Shown: in pieces, positions 22,734-30,861 of the stretch
Position numbering within the stretch: the first letter of the stretch is position 1
How the letters are laid out: each line of letters opens with the position of its first letter
From: Paraburkholderia sp. CNPSo 3274
GTDB lineage: Bacteria; Pseudomonadota; Gammaproteobacteria; Burkholderiales; Burkholderiaceae
Direction: 5' to 3'
DNA length: 39,406 nt
Assembly: GCF_024206475.1 (NCBI RefSeq)
Contig: NZ_JAMBPR010000076.1
Span: 1 to 39,406 of the forward strand
Translations under genes and position numbers: made by a program
The notes under the pieces: generated by a model
Told to the model about the DNA's origin: nothing
Seen by the model: the letters and a program-made list of their open reading frames with translations, nothing else
Databases searched by the model: none

Positions 22734-24104
22734 ATGCCAGCCATCATCGACAAAGCCAGTGACCTGGATCACCTGCTGTCCACCGCCGTGCAGGACGACA
22801 AGCAAAACGGTGTGTTCCGTTGCCGCCGCGACATCTTCACCAATGTCGACCTGTTCGAACTGGAGATGAAATACATCTTCGAGAAGAACTGGGTCTACCT
22901 CGCGCACGAAAGCCAGATTCCCGAAAACAACGACTACTACACCACGTGGCTGGGTCGTCAGCCGGTAGTCATCACCCGCGACAAGACCGGCGCGCTGAAC
23001 GCCGTCATCAACGCCTGCGCGCACAAAGGCGCGATGCTGTGCCGGCGCAAGCATGGCAACAAGGGCAGCTTCACCTGTCCGTTCCACGGCTGGACGTTCT
23101 CCAACACCGGCAAGCTGCTCAAGGTGAAGGATGAAAAGACCACCGAGTATCCCGTGCAATTCAACAAGCAGGGCTCGCATGACCTGAAGAAGGTCGCGCG
23201 CTTCGAGAACTATCGGGGCTTTCTGTTCGGCAGCCTCGATGCCGACGTACAGCCGCTGGAAGACTACCTCGGCGAAGCGAAAATCATCATCGACCAGATC
23301 GTCGACCAGTCGCCGAACGGCCTCGAAGTGCTGCGTGGCAACTCCTCGTACGTCTATGACGGCAACTGGAAGATGCAGATGGAGAACGGCTGCGACGGCT
23401 ACCACGTCAGCACGGTCCACTGGAATTACGCCGCAACCATGGGCCGTCGCAAGGAAGACGGCACCCAGGCGGTGGACGCCAATAGCTGGAGCAAGTCGGT
23501 GGCGGGTGTATACGGCTTCGACCATGGCCACATCCTGTTGTGGACCAACACGATGAACCCGGAAGTGCGGCCGGTCTACAAGCATCGAGACGAAATCAAG
23601 GCGCGCGTGGGTGAAGTGCAGGCCGATTTCATCGTCAATCAGACGAGAAACCTGTGCCTCTACCCGAACGTGTTCCTGATGGATCAGTTCAGTACGCAGA
23701 TTCGCGTAGTGCGCCCGATCAGTGTCGACAAGACCGAGGTGAACATCTTCTGCTTCGGGCCGAAGGGCGAGAGCGCCGAAGATCGCGCGACGCGTATTCG
23801 CCAGTACGAGGACTTCTTCAACGTCACGGGCATGGGCACCGCCGATGACCTGGAAGAGTTCCGCGCCTGCCAGGCGGGTTATGCGGGGACCACGGCGATG
23901 TGGAACGATCTCTCGCGCGGCGCGCCGCTGTGGGTCGACGGTGCGGACGAAAACGCGAAGAAGATGGGCCTCAAACCGGTCATTTCCGGCGAACGCAGCG
24001 AAGACGAAGGCCTGTTCGTGGTTCAGCACGAGTACTGGGTGCACGCCATGCGCGACGCCCTCAAGCAGGAACTGAATCACGCACAAGCGGGAGCGCAGGC
24101 ATGA
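22734..24104 (+). CDS. benA: Benzoate 1,2-dioxygenase, large (alpha) subunit
   Basis: A 456-residue Rieske oxygenase alpha subunit. With BenB and the reductase BenC it converts benzoate, O2 and NADH to the 1,2-cis-diol carboxylate. The Rieske cluster ligands are Cys95 and His97 (NACAHKGA) and Cys115 and His118 (FTCPFHGW). The mononuclear iron histidines are His224 and His229 (CDGYHVSTVHWN), with Asp221 bridging to the Rieske domain. ATG at 22734 is chosen over an earlier in-frame start because AGGAGAG lies just upstream (22722-22728). benB overlaps its stop by ATGA. Confidence 0.95.
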   Translation: MPAIIDKASDLDHLLSTAVQDDKQNGVFRCRRDIFTNVDLFELEMKYIFEKNWVYLAHESQIPENNDYYTTWLGRQPVVITRDKTGALNAVINACAHKGAMLCRRKHGNKGSFTCPFHGWTFSNTGKLLKVKDEKTTEYPVQFNKQGSHDLKKVARFENYRGFLFGSLDADVQPLEDYLGEAKIIIDQIVDQSPNGLEVLRGNSSYVYDGNWKMQMENGCDGYHVSTVHWNYAATMGRRKEDGTQAVDANSWSKSVAGVYGFDHGHILLWTNTMNPEVRPVYKHRDEIKARVGEVQADFIVNQTRNLCLYPNVFLMDQFSTQIRVVRPISVDKTEVNIFCFGPKGESAEDRATRIRQYEDFFNVTGMGTADDLEEFRACQAGYAGTTAMWNDLSRGAPLWVDGADENAKKMGLKPVISGERSEDEGLFVVQHEYWVHAMRDALKQELNHAQAGAQA

Positions 24105-24589
24105 GCAACGATTACCACAAAATCTGCGCCGCGCTGTACCGCGAAGCGCGTCTGCTCGACGATCGCCAGTGGGAAGAATGGCTCGCCTGCTACGCAGAAG
24201 ACGTCACGTACTGGATGCCCGCGTGGGACGACGATGACCAGCTCACCGACGACCACGAATCGCAGGTCTCGCTGATGTACTACCCGGATCGCGGTGGCCT
24301 CGAAGACCGCGTGTTTCGCATCAAGACCGAACGCAGCGGCGCTTCGATGCCGGAGCCGCGCACGAGCCACAACGTCACGAACGTGGAAGTGCTGGCGGAT
24401 CGCGGCGATGAAGTGGAGGTGCGCTACAACTTCCACACGCTCAATCACCGCTACAGGACCACGGATCATTTCTTCGGCACGATGTTCGTCACCTTGCGCA
24501 AGGCCGGCGACGGCTTCCTGATTGCCTACAAAAAGATCGTGCTGAAGAACGACTATATCCGGCAGGTGCTCGACGTCTATCACGTGTGA
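24101..24589 (+). CDS. benB: Benzoate 1,2-dioxygenase, small (beta) subunit
   Basis: A 162-residue beta subunit of the aromatic-ring hydroxylating dioxygenase, with the SnoaL-like cone fold that stabilises the alpha3-beta3 hexamer. Characteristic parts are EARLLDDRQWEEWLACYAED, VTYWMPAWDDDDQLTDD, SLMYYPDRGGLEDRVFRI and FFGTMFVTLRK. It has no catalytic metal. Its ATG overlaps the benA stop, so the two subunits are probably made in equal amounts by coupled translation. benC follows after 52 bases. Confidence 0.95.
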   Translation: MSNDYHKICAALYREARLLDDRQWEEWLACYAEDVTYWMPAWDDDDQLTDDHESQVSLMYYPDRGGLEDRVFRIKTERSGASMPEPRTSHNVTNVEVLADRGDEVEVRYNFHTLNHRYRTTDHFFGTMFVTLRKAGDGFLIAYKKIVLKNDYIRQVLDVYHV

Positions 24590-24641
24590 AATCACGTTTG
24601 ACATCGAGCCTCAGTTTCAACATGGGATAGAAGGAGACACC

Positions 24642-25664
24642 ATGTCCAGCTACAAGATTGCACTGAATTTCGAAGACGGCGTCACGCGCTTCATCGAATG
24701 CAAGGCGGGCGAGAAGGTCCTCGATGCGGCCTTTCGCGCGCGGATCAACCTCCCGATGGATTGCTCAGACGGCGTGTGCGGCACCTGCAAGTGCCGTGCG
24801 GAAAGCGGCAGCTACGACCTGGGCGAAGACTATATCGAGGACGCGCTGACCGAAGACGAAAGGGACAGCGGTCTCGTGCTCACGTGCCAGATGGTGCCGG
24901 AAAGCGATTGCGTGATCGCGATTCCAGCTTCCTCCACGGCGTGCAAAACAGGGCAGAGCAAGTTTGCGGCCACGGTGGCGAAGGTCGAACAGCACAACGA
25001 TGCCGCGGTCGTGCTCGAACTGGACGTCGACGCGGCGGGTCCCGTGTTCCTGCCGGGCCAGTACGTCAACATCGACGTGCCGGGCAGTGGTCAGCACCGT
25101 TCGTATTCCTTCTCTTGCGCGCCGGGCGAAGCGAAAATCAGCTTCCTGATCAAGAAGATTCCGGGCGGCGTGATGAGCACGTGGCTCGAAGCCGCGCAAG
25201 CGGGCACGAAGCTCGAATTGACGGGGCCACTCGGCAGCTTCTATCTGCGCGACGTGCAGCGGCCGCTGCTGTTCCTCGCGGGCGGCACGGGTCTGGCGCC
25301 GTTCCTCTCGATGCTGGAAGTGCTCGCGCGCACCAACGCGCAGCAGAAGGTGCACCTGATTTACGGCGTGACGCGCGACCTCGATCTGGTGCTGGTTGAA
25401 GCGATCGAAACCTACGCGGCGAAGTTGCCGAACTTCAGCTTCGCTACCGTTATCGCCGATGCGGATTCGAATCATCCGCGTAAAGGTTGGGTCACGCAGC
25501 ACATTCCCGCCGACGCCTTGAACGAGGGCGACGTCGACGTGTATCTGTGCGGGCCGCCGCCGATGGTGGACGCCGTGCGCAAGTACTTCGATGACGAAGG
25601 CGTGAAGCCCAACAGCTTCCACTACGAGAAGTTCACCCCCAACGTAGTCCCGAAGGCGGCATGA
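24642..25664 (+). CDS. benC: Benzoate 1,2-dioxygenase electron-transfer reductase
   Basis: A 340-residue iron-sulfur flavoprotein that passes electrons from NADH to BenAB. The N-terminal plant-type ferredoxin domain binds a 2Fe-2S cluster through Cys41, Cys46, Cys49 and Cys82 (DCSDGVCGTCKCR, then VLTCQM). The FAD domain has HRSYSFSCAPG, and the NAD domain has LFLAGGTGLAPFLSML and VYLCGPPPMVDAVRKYF. This is the fused arrangement of class IB systems. AGAAGGAGA gives a strong ribosome site. benD overlaps its stop by ATGA. Confidence 0.95.
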   Translation: MSSYKIALNFEDGVTRFIECKAGEKVLDAAFRARINLPMDCSDGVCGTCKCRAESGSYDLGEDYIEDALTEDERDSGLVLTCQMVPESDCVIAIPASSTACKTGQSKFAATVAKVEQHNDAAVVLELDVDAAGPVFLPGQYVNIDVPGSGQHRSYSFSCAPGEAKISFLIKKIPGGVMSTWLEAAQAGTKLELTGPLGSFYLRDVQRPLLFLAGGTGLAPFLSMLEVLARTNAQQKVHLIYGVTRDLDLVLVEAIETYAAKLPNFSFATVIADADSNHPRKGWVTQHIPADALNEGDVDVYLCGPPPMVDAVRKYFDDEGVKPNSFHYEKFTPNVVPKAA

Positions 25665-26437
25665 TCATGCAACGATTCGCAGGCAAAGTCGTCGTCGTCA
25701 CCGGGGCGGCGCAGGGAATTGGCCGCGGCGTGGCGCTGCGTGCGGCGGCCGAAGGCGGCAAGGTGGTGTTCGTCGATCGCGCGGATTTCGTAGCCGAAGT
25801 CGCGGCAGAGGCGCAGGGCGCGGAAACGGCGGGATTCGTCGCCGACCTCGAAACGTATGAAGGCGCGAAAGCGGCAATGGATTTCGCCGCGCAAAAATTT
25901 GGCGGCATCGACGTTCTCATCAACGGCGTGGGCGGTGCCATCCGCATGCGTCCGTTCGCGGAATTCGAGCCGGCGCAGATCGATGCGGAAATCCGCCGCT
26001 CGCTCATGCCCACGCTGTATACGTGCCATGCGGTGCTGCCGCATTTGCTCGAGCGCGGGCGTGGAACCATCGTCAACGTTTCGTCGAACGCCACGCGCGG
26101 CATTCGCCGCGTGCCGTATTCGGCAGCGAAGGGCGGCGTGAATGCGATGACGCAATCGCTGGCGATGGAATACGCGGAGCACAATATCCGCGTGGTCGCC
26201 ACGGCGCCGGGCGGCACCGAAGCACCGCCGCGCCGCATTGCGCGCAATGCCGCTGGCGACAGCGAGCAGGAAAAGGCCTGGATGGGCGAGGCGGTGCGCC
26301 AGGTCACCGAATCGACCTTCTTCAAGCGCTACGGCAGCCTCGACGAACAGGTCGCGCCTATCCTCTTTCTCGCTTCCGAAGAGGCGAGCTATATCACCGG
26401 CTCCATCTTGCCGGTCGCCGGCGGCGATACGGGCTGA
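25661..26437 (+). CDS. benD: Benzoate cis-diol (1,6-dihydroxycyclohexa-2,4-diene-1-carboxylate) dehydrogenase
   Basis: A 258-residue SDR that oxidises and decarboxylates the benzoate cis-diol to catechol with NAD+. The cofactor motif is GAAQGIGRG (about residues 16-24), then INGVGG. The catalytic Ser, Tyr and Lys lie in VNVSSNATRGIRRVPYSAAKG. GSILPVAGGDTG ends the protein. Position after benC and sequence character both support BenD rather than a generic SDR. Translation may start at the ATG overlapping the benC stop or at a second ATG two codons later. It is the last gene of the catabolic run. Confidence 0.93.
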   Translation: MIMQRFAGKVVVVTGAAQGIGRGVALRAAAEGGKVVFVDRADFVAEVAAEAQGAETAGFVADLETYEGAKAAMDFAAQKFGGIDVLINGVGGAIRMRPFAEFEPAQIDAEIRRSLMPTLYTCHAVLPHLLERGRGTIVNVSSNATRGIRRVPYSAAKGGVNAMTQSLAMEYAEHNIRVVATAPGGTEAPPRRIARNAAGDSEQEKAWMGEAVRQVTESTFFKRYGSLDEQVAPILFLASEEASYITGSILPVAGGDTG

Positions 26438-26522
26438 GCCATGCATGCACGGTGGCGATGGGCGCGCACAAGCCGGCCGGGTGATATGCTCGAAAGACGC
26501 TGATTTTCGTCCTGCGCTCCCC

Positions 26523-27259
26523 ATGAACATGGATCCCGCTGTCATCAAAGCCTTCGCGCCCACCGGCACGTTGCGCGCCTCCATCAACCTCGGCAATCCG
26601 ATACTCGCGAATCGCGATGCGGCGTCGGGCGAACCGTACGGCGTTTCCGTCGATCTCGCGCGTGCTTTCGCACAGCACATTTGGGTGTGCCGCTCGAGCT
26701 TGTCGTATTCGACGCGGCGGGCAAGTCCGTCGAAGCCGTGAGCGACGAACGCGCGGACTTCGGCTTCTTTGCCGTCGATCCAAAGCGAGGCGAGACGATC
26801 GCGTTCACCGCGCCTTATGTGTTGATCGAAGGCTTTTATCTGGTTCGCAACGATTCTCCGGTGCGCACCAATACCGAAGTCGACCAACCGCATAACCGAG
26901 TGGCCGTGGGCAAAGGCAGTGCGTACGATCTCTTTCTCACGCGTGAATTGAAGCAAGCAGAGATCGTACGCGCGCCGACTTCGCCCACCGTCGTGCAAAC
27001 CTTCCTGGAACAAGGGCTCGAAGTGGCCGCGGGCGTGAAGCAACAACTCGAAGCCGACGCCGCGAAGGCTGGTGGCTTGCGTCTGCTCGACGAGCGCTTC
27101 ATGGTGATTCGCCAGGCCATGGGCGTCGCGAAGAGTCGCGGTCCGCAGGCCGCCGAAGCGCTTGGCGCGTTTGTCGAAACGATGAAGGCATCGGGATTCG
27201 TCGCAGAGGCATTGGAGCGCCACGGCATAGCGGGCGCATCGGTTGCGCCGGCTGCTTAA
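26523..27259 (+). pseudogene. Solute-binding protein family 3, frameshifted, without signal peptide
   Basis: Two frames on the same strand make one amino-acid-type binding protein (about 245 residues). Frame one holds GTLRASINLGNPILANRD and PYGVSVDLARAFAQH. Frame two continues with LGVPLELVVFDAAGKSVEAV, RADFGFFAVDPKRGETIAFT and APYVLIEGFYLVR, to a stop at 27259. The shift lies at 26676-26684, where one missing or two extra bases break QH-LGVPLEL. The rest is intact, so the lesion may be recent or a sequencing error. The start has no signal peptide, unlike periplasmic binding proteins, a pattern I recall in similar Burkholderiaceae proteins. It lies 85 bases after benD; a link to aromatic catabolism is not shown. 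Confidence 0.75.
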
Positions 27260-27746
27260 ACGAATCACGTCAACGCAAAAAGGAGAGCGCATTAATAGAA
27301 CAATCAACGCGCTCCGAGGCCGGTTGCCTCGGTGATTCTCAGTGCGGATAATCGGCCTTTCTCGCCGGCTTTAATGCTTCGCCTCGAAAGCTTTATGTAA
27401 TTTCCCCGGCAATATTCACGCCCCGCACATTCCTCGATGCGCGTCGAGCCTTGCCAGGCGCGGTTGTGCCATCGACGCCACGTCGCTCGAATTTCGACAC
27501 CATTTTTATTTTCGACACCCTATGATGCGGGTGTTCGATTCGCGCCGCGCTCGCCGCACGATTTCCATTTTGCCATTGCATTTTCAACACCGATGAATTG
27601 CGCAATTCGCAATAATCGTCGACGGATAGCTTTTTGCTTTTGAATCTGCACTGAAATGGAATACACGCATATGAGATTGCACGTCGATGGTGCCGGCTGC
27701 CTGAATTCGATGCATTAACCCACCGCCCAATCCGGAGCTTGAAAAC
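27260..27746. other. Intergenic region upstream of the first porin
   Basis: About 490 bases without a convincing gene. It contains a small hairpin (CCGAGGC and GCCTCGG around CGGTT, 27314-27332) with no T-run, probably the end of the upstream transcript. A 10-bp direct repeat at 27492-27519 is listed separately. The porin promoter should lie in the AT-rich part after 27480. Confidence 0.5.
27492..27519. repeat. Two copies of a 10-bp direct repeat upstream of the porin
   Basis: TTTCGACACC occurs at 27492-27501 and again at 27510-27519, offset by 18 bases, about 230 bases before the porin start. A partial mirror, GGTGTTCG, follows soon after. It could be a regulator site for porin expression. 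No known consensus was recognised. Confidence 0.3.
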
Positions 27747-28907
27747 ATGAAAAAAACGCTACTCGCCGCGGCACTCCTGAGCGCCTTTGCTATTTCGGCG
27801 CACGCGCAAAGCAGCGTGACCCTCTACGGCCTGATCGATACCGGTCTCGTCTATACGAACAACCAGTTCGGCCATAGCAACTGGCAGCTGAACAGCAGCT
27901 CCACGCAGAACACGGTGTTCGGCCTCAAGGGTTCGGAAGATCTGGGCGGCGGTCTGCACGCGATCTTCAAGCTCGAACAAGGCTTCCTGCTCAACAACGG
28001 CGCGCAGGCGTTCTCGGGTCTCGGCTTCGGTTCGCAAGCGTGGGTGGGCCTGCAAAGCGACCCGTACGGCACGCTCACGTTCGGCCGCCAGTTCGACGTG
28101 ATGAACGACCTCGTGGGCCCGCTCACGGCGGAATTCAACACGTGGGGCGGCAGCCTCGCGGCTCACCCGTTCGAGAACGACAACCTCGCCGCGAATTCGG
28201 TGGTCATCAACAACTCCGTCAAGTACGCGAGCCCGACCTGGTACGGCGTGACGTTCGAGACGATGTACTCGTTCAGCAACAAGGCCGGCGACTTTGCGAA
28301 CAACCGCTCGTACGGCTTCGCCGTTTCGTATACCCAGGGCCCGTTGAACCTCGCGGCCGGCTACCTGCAGTTCAACAACGCGGGCAACAGCAGCGGCGCG
28401 GTCACCTCCAGCGACACGAGCGCGAACTTCCTGGCGGAGCGTCAACGCGTCTGGTCGCTCGGCGGCAACTACACGTACGGCCCGGCCACGGTGGGTCTGG
28501 TCTGGAGCCATTCGCAGATCGACAACGCCGCAGGCGTCTACTCGTTCGGCACGGGCACCTATCTCGGCTCCAACGACGACTCCGCTGGCTCGCTCGCCGG
28601 TTCGCTGCGCCTCGACAACTTCGAAGCGAACGTGAAATACGCGCTCACGCCGGCATGGAGCGTTTCGGGTGCGTACACGTACACGCACGGCGCATACAAC
28701 GGCACGAACCCGGGCTGGAACACGGCAATGCTGCAAACGGACTACGCTATCAGCAAGCGCACCGACTTCTACCTCGAAGGCGTGTACCAGAACGTGCACG
28801 GCGCACCGGAGGGCTCAGTGCTTTCGCACGCCATGATCAACACGCTCTCGCCTTCGTCGACCGATACGCAGGTCGCCGTGACGGTGGGCATGCGTCACGC
28901 GTTCTAA
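27747..28907 (+). CDS. Outer-membrane general porin (Burkholderia OmpC-like)
   Basis: A 386-residue trimeric beta-barrel porin. The signal peptide MKKTLLAAALLSAFAISAHA is followed by QSSVTLYGLIDTG, the conserved first strand of this family, so cleavage after AHA is expected. Internal marks are FGLKGSEDLGGGLHAIFKLE, AWVGLQSDPYGTLTFGRQFD and the final strand ending VTVGMRHAF with the terminal Phe needed for assembly. GGAG precedes the ATG. It may let small anions such as benzoate cross the outer membrane, given the ben-cat genes upstream, but porins of this type are general channels. It is one of three in the last 12 kb. Confidence 0.92.
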   Translation: MKKTLLAAALLSAFAISAHAQSSVTLYGLIDTGLVYTNNQFGHSNWQLNSSSTQNTVFGLKGSEDLGGGLHAIFKLEQGFLLNNGAQAFSGLGFGSQAWVGLQSDPYGTLTFGRQFDVMNDLVGPLTAEFNTWGGSLAAHPFENDNLAANSVVINNSVKYASPTWYGVTFETMYSFSNKAGDFANNRSYGFAVSYTQGPLNLAAGYLQFNNAGNSSGAVTSSDTSANFLAERQRVWSLGGNYTYGPATVGLVWSHSQIDNAAGVYSFGTGTYLGSNDDSAGSLAGSLRLDNFEANVKYALTPAWSVSGAYTYTHGAYNGTNPGWNTAMLQTDYAISKRTDFYLEGVYQNVHGAPEGSVLSHAMINTLSPSSTDTQVAVTVGMRHAF

Positions 28908-29037
28908 GTCAATTCAGCGCTGACTCCGGCTGGCATCTGTCCCCGCCGGACGTTTCCTCCTGCGCGGCTGGCTTCCTCTCTAACGGGGGCCGGCCGCGTT
29001 GTCACATCTGCACCCGCTCAATCGTGTTTCCCAAATC

Positions 29038-29072
29038 CAGATAGTTGAAATTTTCAACTATCTGACTATACT
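29038..29072 (+). promoter_or_regulatory. marR promoter overlapped by a perfect 27-bp palindrome
   Basis: CAGATAGTTGAAA (29038-29050) and its exact complement (29052-29064) flank a single T. The -35 box TTGAAA (29045-29050) lies inside the palindrome and the -10 box TATACT (29067-29072) follows 16 bases on. A dimeric MarR protein bound here would block RNA polymerase, so autorepression by the product of the next gene is likely. Confidence 0.75.
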
Positions 29073-29106
29073 GGCGTCCAGTCAGCGCAGGGATGGGAGC
29101 ACGCAT

Positions 29107-29535
29107 TTGTATTCAGATTTCCTCACCTTCAGGCTCGATCAAACGAGCGCGCTGCTGATGGATCGCGCCAACGCGGTCTACCGTGAGCGCTGGGATCTCG
29201 ACGTGCGTGCCATGCGCGTGCTGCGCATCATCCGCACCGAGCCGGGCATCACGCCCAAGGCCGTTTCGCAGCGTGCGCTCATCGAAAAAACGCTGCTTTC
29301 GAAAACGCTCGGCGAACTCGAATCGCGCGGTCTGATTGGCCGCGGCACGCATGCGGCGGACCGGCGCAGCGTTGCGCTGCGCGTCACACCCGAGGGCGCG
29401 AAAGTAGCGAATGCCTCGGAAAAAGCCGGCTCGAAGCTCGAATCCGAACTCGCTGCGGTGCTCACCGATCGCGAGCGCAAGACGCTCGACCAGTTGCTCG
29501 CCAAGCTTGCGCAGAGCCTGATCGAGGGTGTTTGA
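29107..29535 (+). CDS. MarR-family transcriptional regulator
   Basis: A 142-residue winged-helix regulator. Helices around FRLDQTSALLMDRANAVYRE form the dimer interface. The DNA-binding core has RAMRVLRIIRTEPGITPKAV, ALIEKTLLSKTLGELESRGL, and the wing AADRRSVALRVTPEG. TTG at 29107 is the best start: GGGAG at 29095-29099 lies seven bases upstream and no ATG fits. Longer in-frame starts would run through the palindromic operator. MarR proteins usually lose DNA affinity on binding small aromatic acids. It is followed after 57 bases by an M20 amidohydrolase, probably its main target. Confidence 0.87.
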   Translation: MYSDFLTFRLDQTSALLMDRANAVYRERWDLDVRAMRVLRIIRTEPGITPKAVSQRALIEKTLLSKTLGELESRGLIGRGTHAADRRSVALRVTPEGAKVANASEKAGSKLESELAAVLTDRERKTLDQLLAKLAQSLIEGV

Positions 29536-29592
29536 GATCGCGCCGTGGCCGTCGTACATTGCCCATCTGAAATACGCATGAAGGAGTCGTCC

Positions 29593-30861
29593 ATGCCGAA
29601 TCTGGTCGAAACCGTGGCGCCCGCCATTGGCGCGCTGCTGCCCGAGCTCGAAGCGCTCTACAAGGATCTGCACCAGCATCCTGAACTTTCGATGCAGGAG
29701 TTCCGCACGGCGGCGCTCGTGGCAGAGCGCATGGAAAAGCTCGGTTACGAAGTCTCCCGCGAAGTGGGCGTGACGGGCGTCGTGGTCCTGCTGCGCAACG
29801 GCGAGGGCCCGGTCGTGATGCTGCGCGCCGACATGGACGCGCTCCCCATGGCCGAAGCCACGGGCCTGCCGAATGCGAGCACCGTGACCGCAAAAGACGA
29901 GGAGGGCGTGCAGGTGGGCGTGGCGCACTCGTGCGGGCACGACCTGCACGTGACATGGCTCCTTGGCGTGGCGCAGTTGATGGCGGCGCATCGCGACGCA
30001 TGGAGCGGCACGCTGCTTGCCGTGTTCCAGCCCGGCGAGGAAGTGGGGCGCGGCGCGCGCAGCATGATGGACGACGGCATGATCGAGCGCTTTCCGAAGC
30101 CCGACGTGATCCTCGGCCAGCACGTGATGGTGGGCCCGGCAGGCACCGTGGGCTATCGCAGCGGTGCGATCCTCTCGGCCGGCGACAGTCTCAAGGTGAA
30201 GCTGTTCGGCCGCGGTTCGCACGGCTCGCAGCCGCAAACCTCGATCGACCCGGTGATCATGGCGGCTTCCACCACGCTGCGTCTGCAGACGATCGTCTCG
30301 CGCGAAATCTCGCCGCGCGACGCCGCCGTGCTCACGGTGGGCTCGCTGCAAGCGGGTACGAAGGAAAACATCATCCCCGACGACGCCACGCTCAAGCTCA
30401 ACATGCGCACCTTCGACGACGACGTGCGCGAGTACATGCTGGGCGCGATCCGCCGCATCTGTTGCGCCGAATGCGCAGCCTCGAATGCGCCGCGCGAGCC
30501 GGAATTCACGACGCTGTCGAGCTACCCGCTCACGGTGAACGACGACGCCACCACGGCGCGCCTGCGCAAGGCCTTCGAAGCATGGTTCGGCGAGCACGCC
30601 TACGAAACGCAGCCGGCCGCTGCCAGCGAGGACTTCAGCGTGTTCGGCCGCGAATGGGGTGTGCCGTACGCGTTCTGGTTCGTGGGCGGCACCGACCCCG
30701 GTGTCTACGCACAAGCCAAGGCTGCGAAGAAGCTCAACGAAATCCCGAGCAACCACTCGCCGAAGTTCGCGCCGGTGCTCGACCCCACGTTGCGCACCGG
30801 CCTCGAAGCGATGCTGTGCGCGGCCGCTGCGTGGCTTGGCCGCGAAAGCGAGGCGGCGTGA
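29593..30861 (+). CDS. M20-family amidohydrolase (hippurate hydrolase/N-acyl amino acid hydrolase type)
   Basis: A 422-residue zinc hydrolase of the M20D group that cleaves N-acyl amino acids. The catalytic domain shows LHQHPELSMQE, VVMLRADMDALPMAEATGLP, the metal site SCGHDLH (Cys114, His116), QPGEE (Glu149/Glu150) and LGQHVMVG. The dimerisation domain contains GRGSHGSQPQTSIDPV. The last metal histidine is in IPSNHSPKF. ATG at 29593 has AAGGAG six bases upstream. A MarR gene precedes it and a membrane-protein gene overlaps its stop (GTGA). With ben and cat nearby, hydrolysis of hippurate to benzoate and glycine is an attractive but unproved role. Confidence 0.88.
   Translation: MPNLVETVAPAIGALLPELEALYKDLHQHPELSMQEFRTAALVAERMEKLGYEVSREVGVTGVVVLLRNGEGPVVMLRADMDALPMAEATGLPNASTVTAKDEEGVQVGVAHSCGHDLHVTWLLGVAQLMAAHRDAWSGTLLAVFQPGEEVGRGARSMMDDGMIERFPKPDVILGQHVMVGPAGTVGYRSGAILSAGDSLKVKLFGRGSHGSQPQTSIDPVIMAASTTLRLQTIVSREISPRDAAVLTVGSLQAGTKENIIPDDATLKLNMRTFDDDVREYMLGAIRRICCAECAASNAPREPEFTTLSSYPLTVNDDATTARLRKAFEAWFGEHAYETQPAAASEDFSVFGREWGVPYAFWFVGGTDPGVYAQAKAAKKLNEIPSNHSPKFAPVLDPTLRTGLEAMLCAAAAWLGRESEAA

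Noticed and set aside
27314..27332. Rho-independent terminator after the solute-binding pseudogene
   Set aside because: The stem is good but no T-run follows, so I did not list it as a terminator feature.
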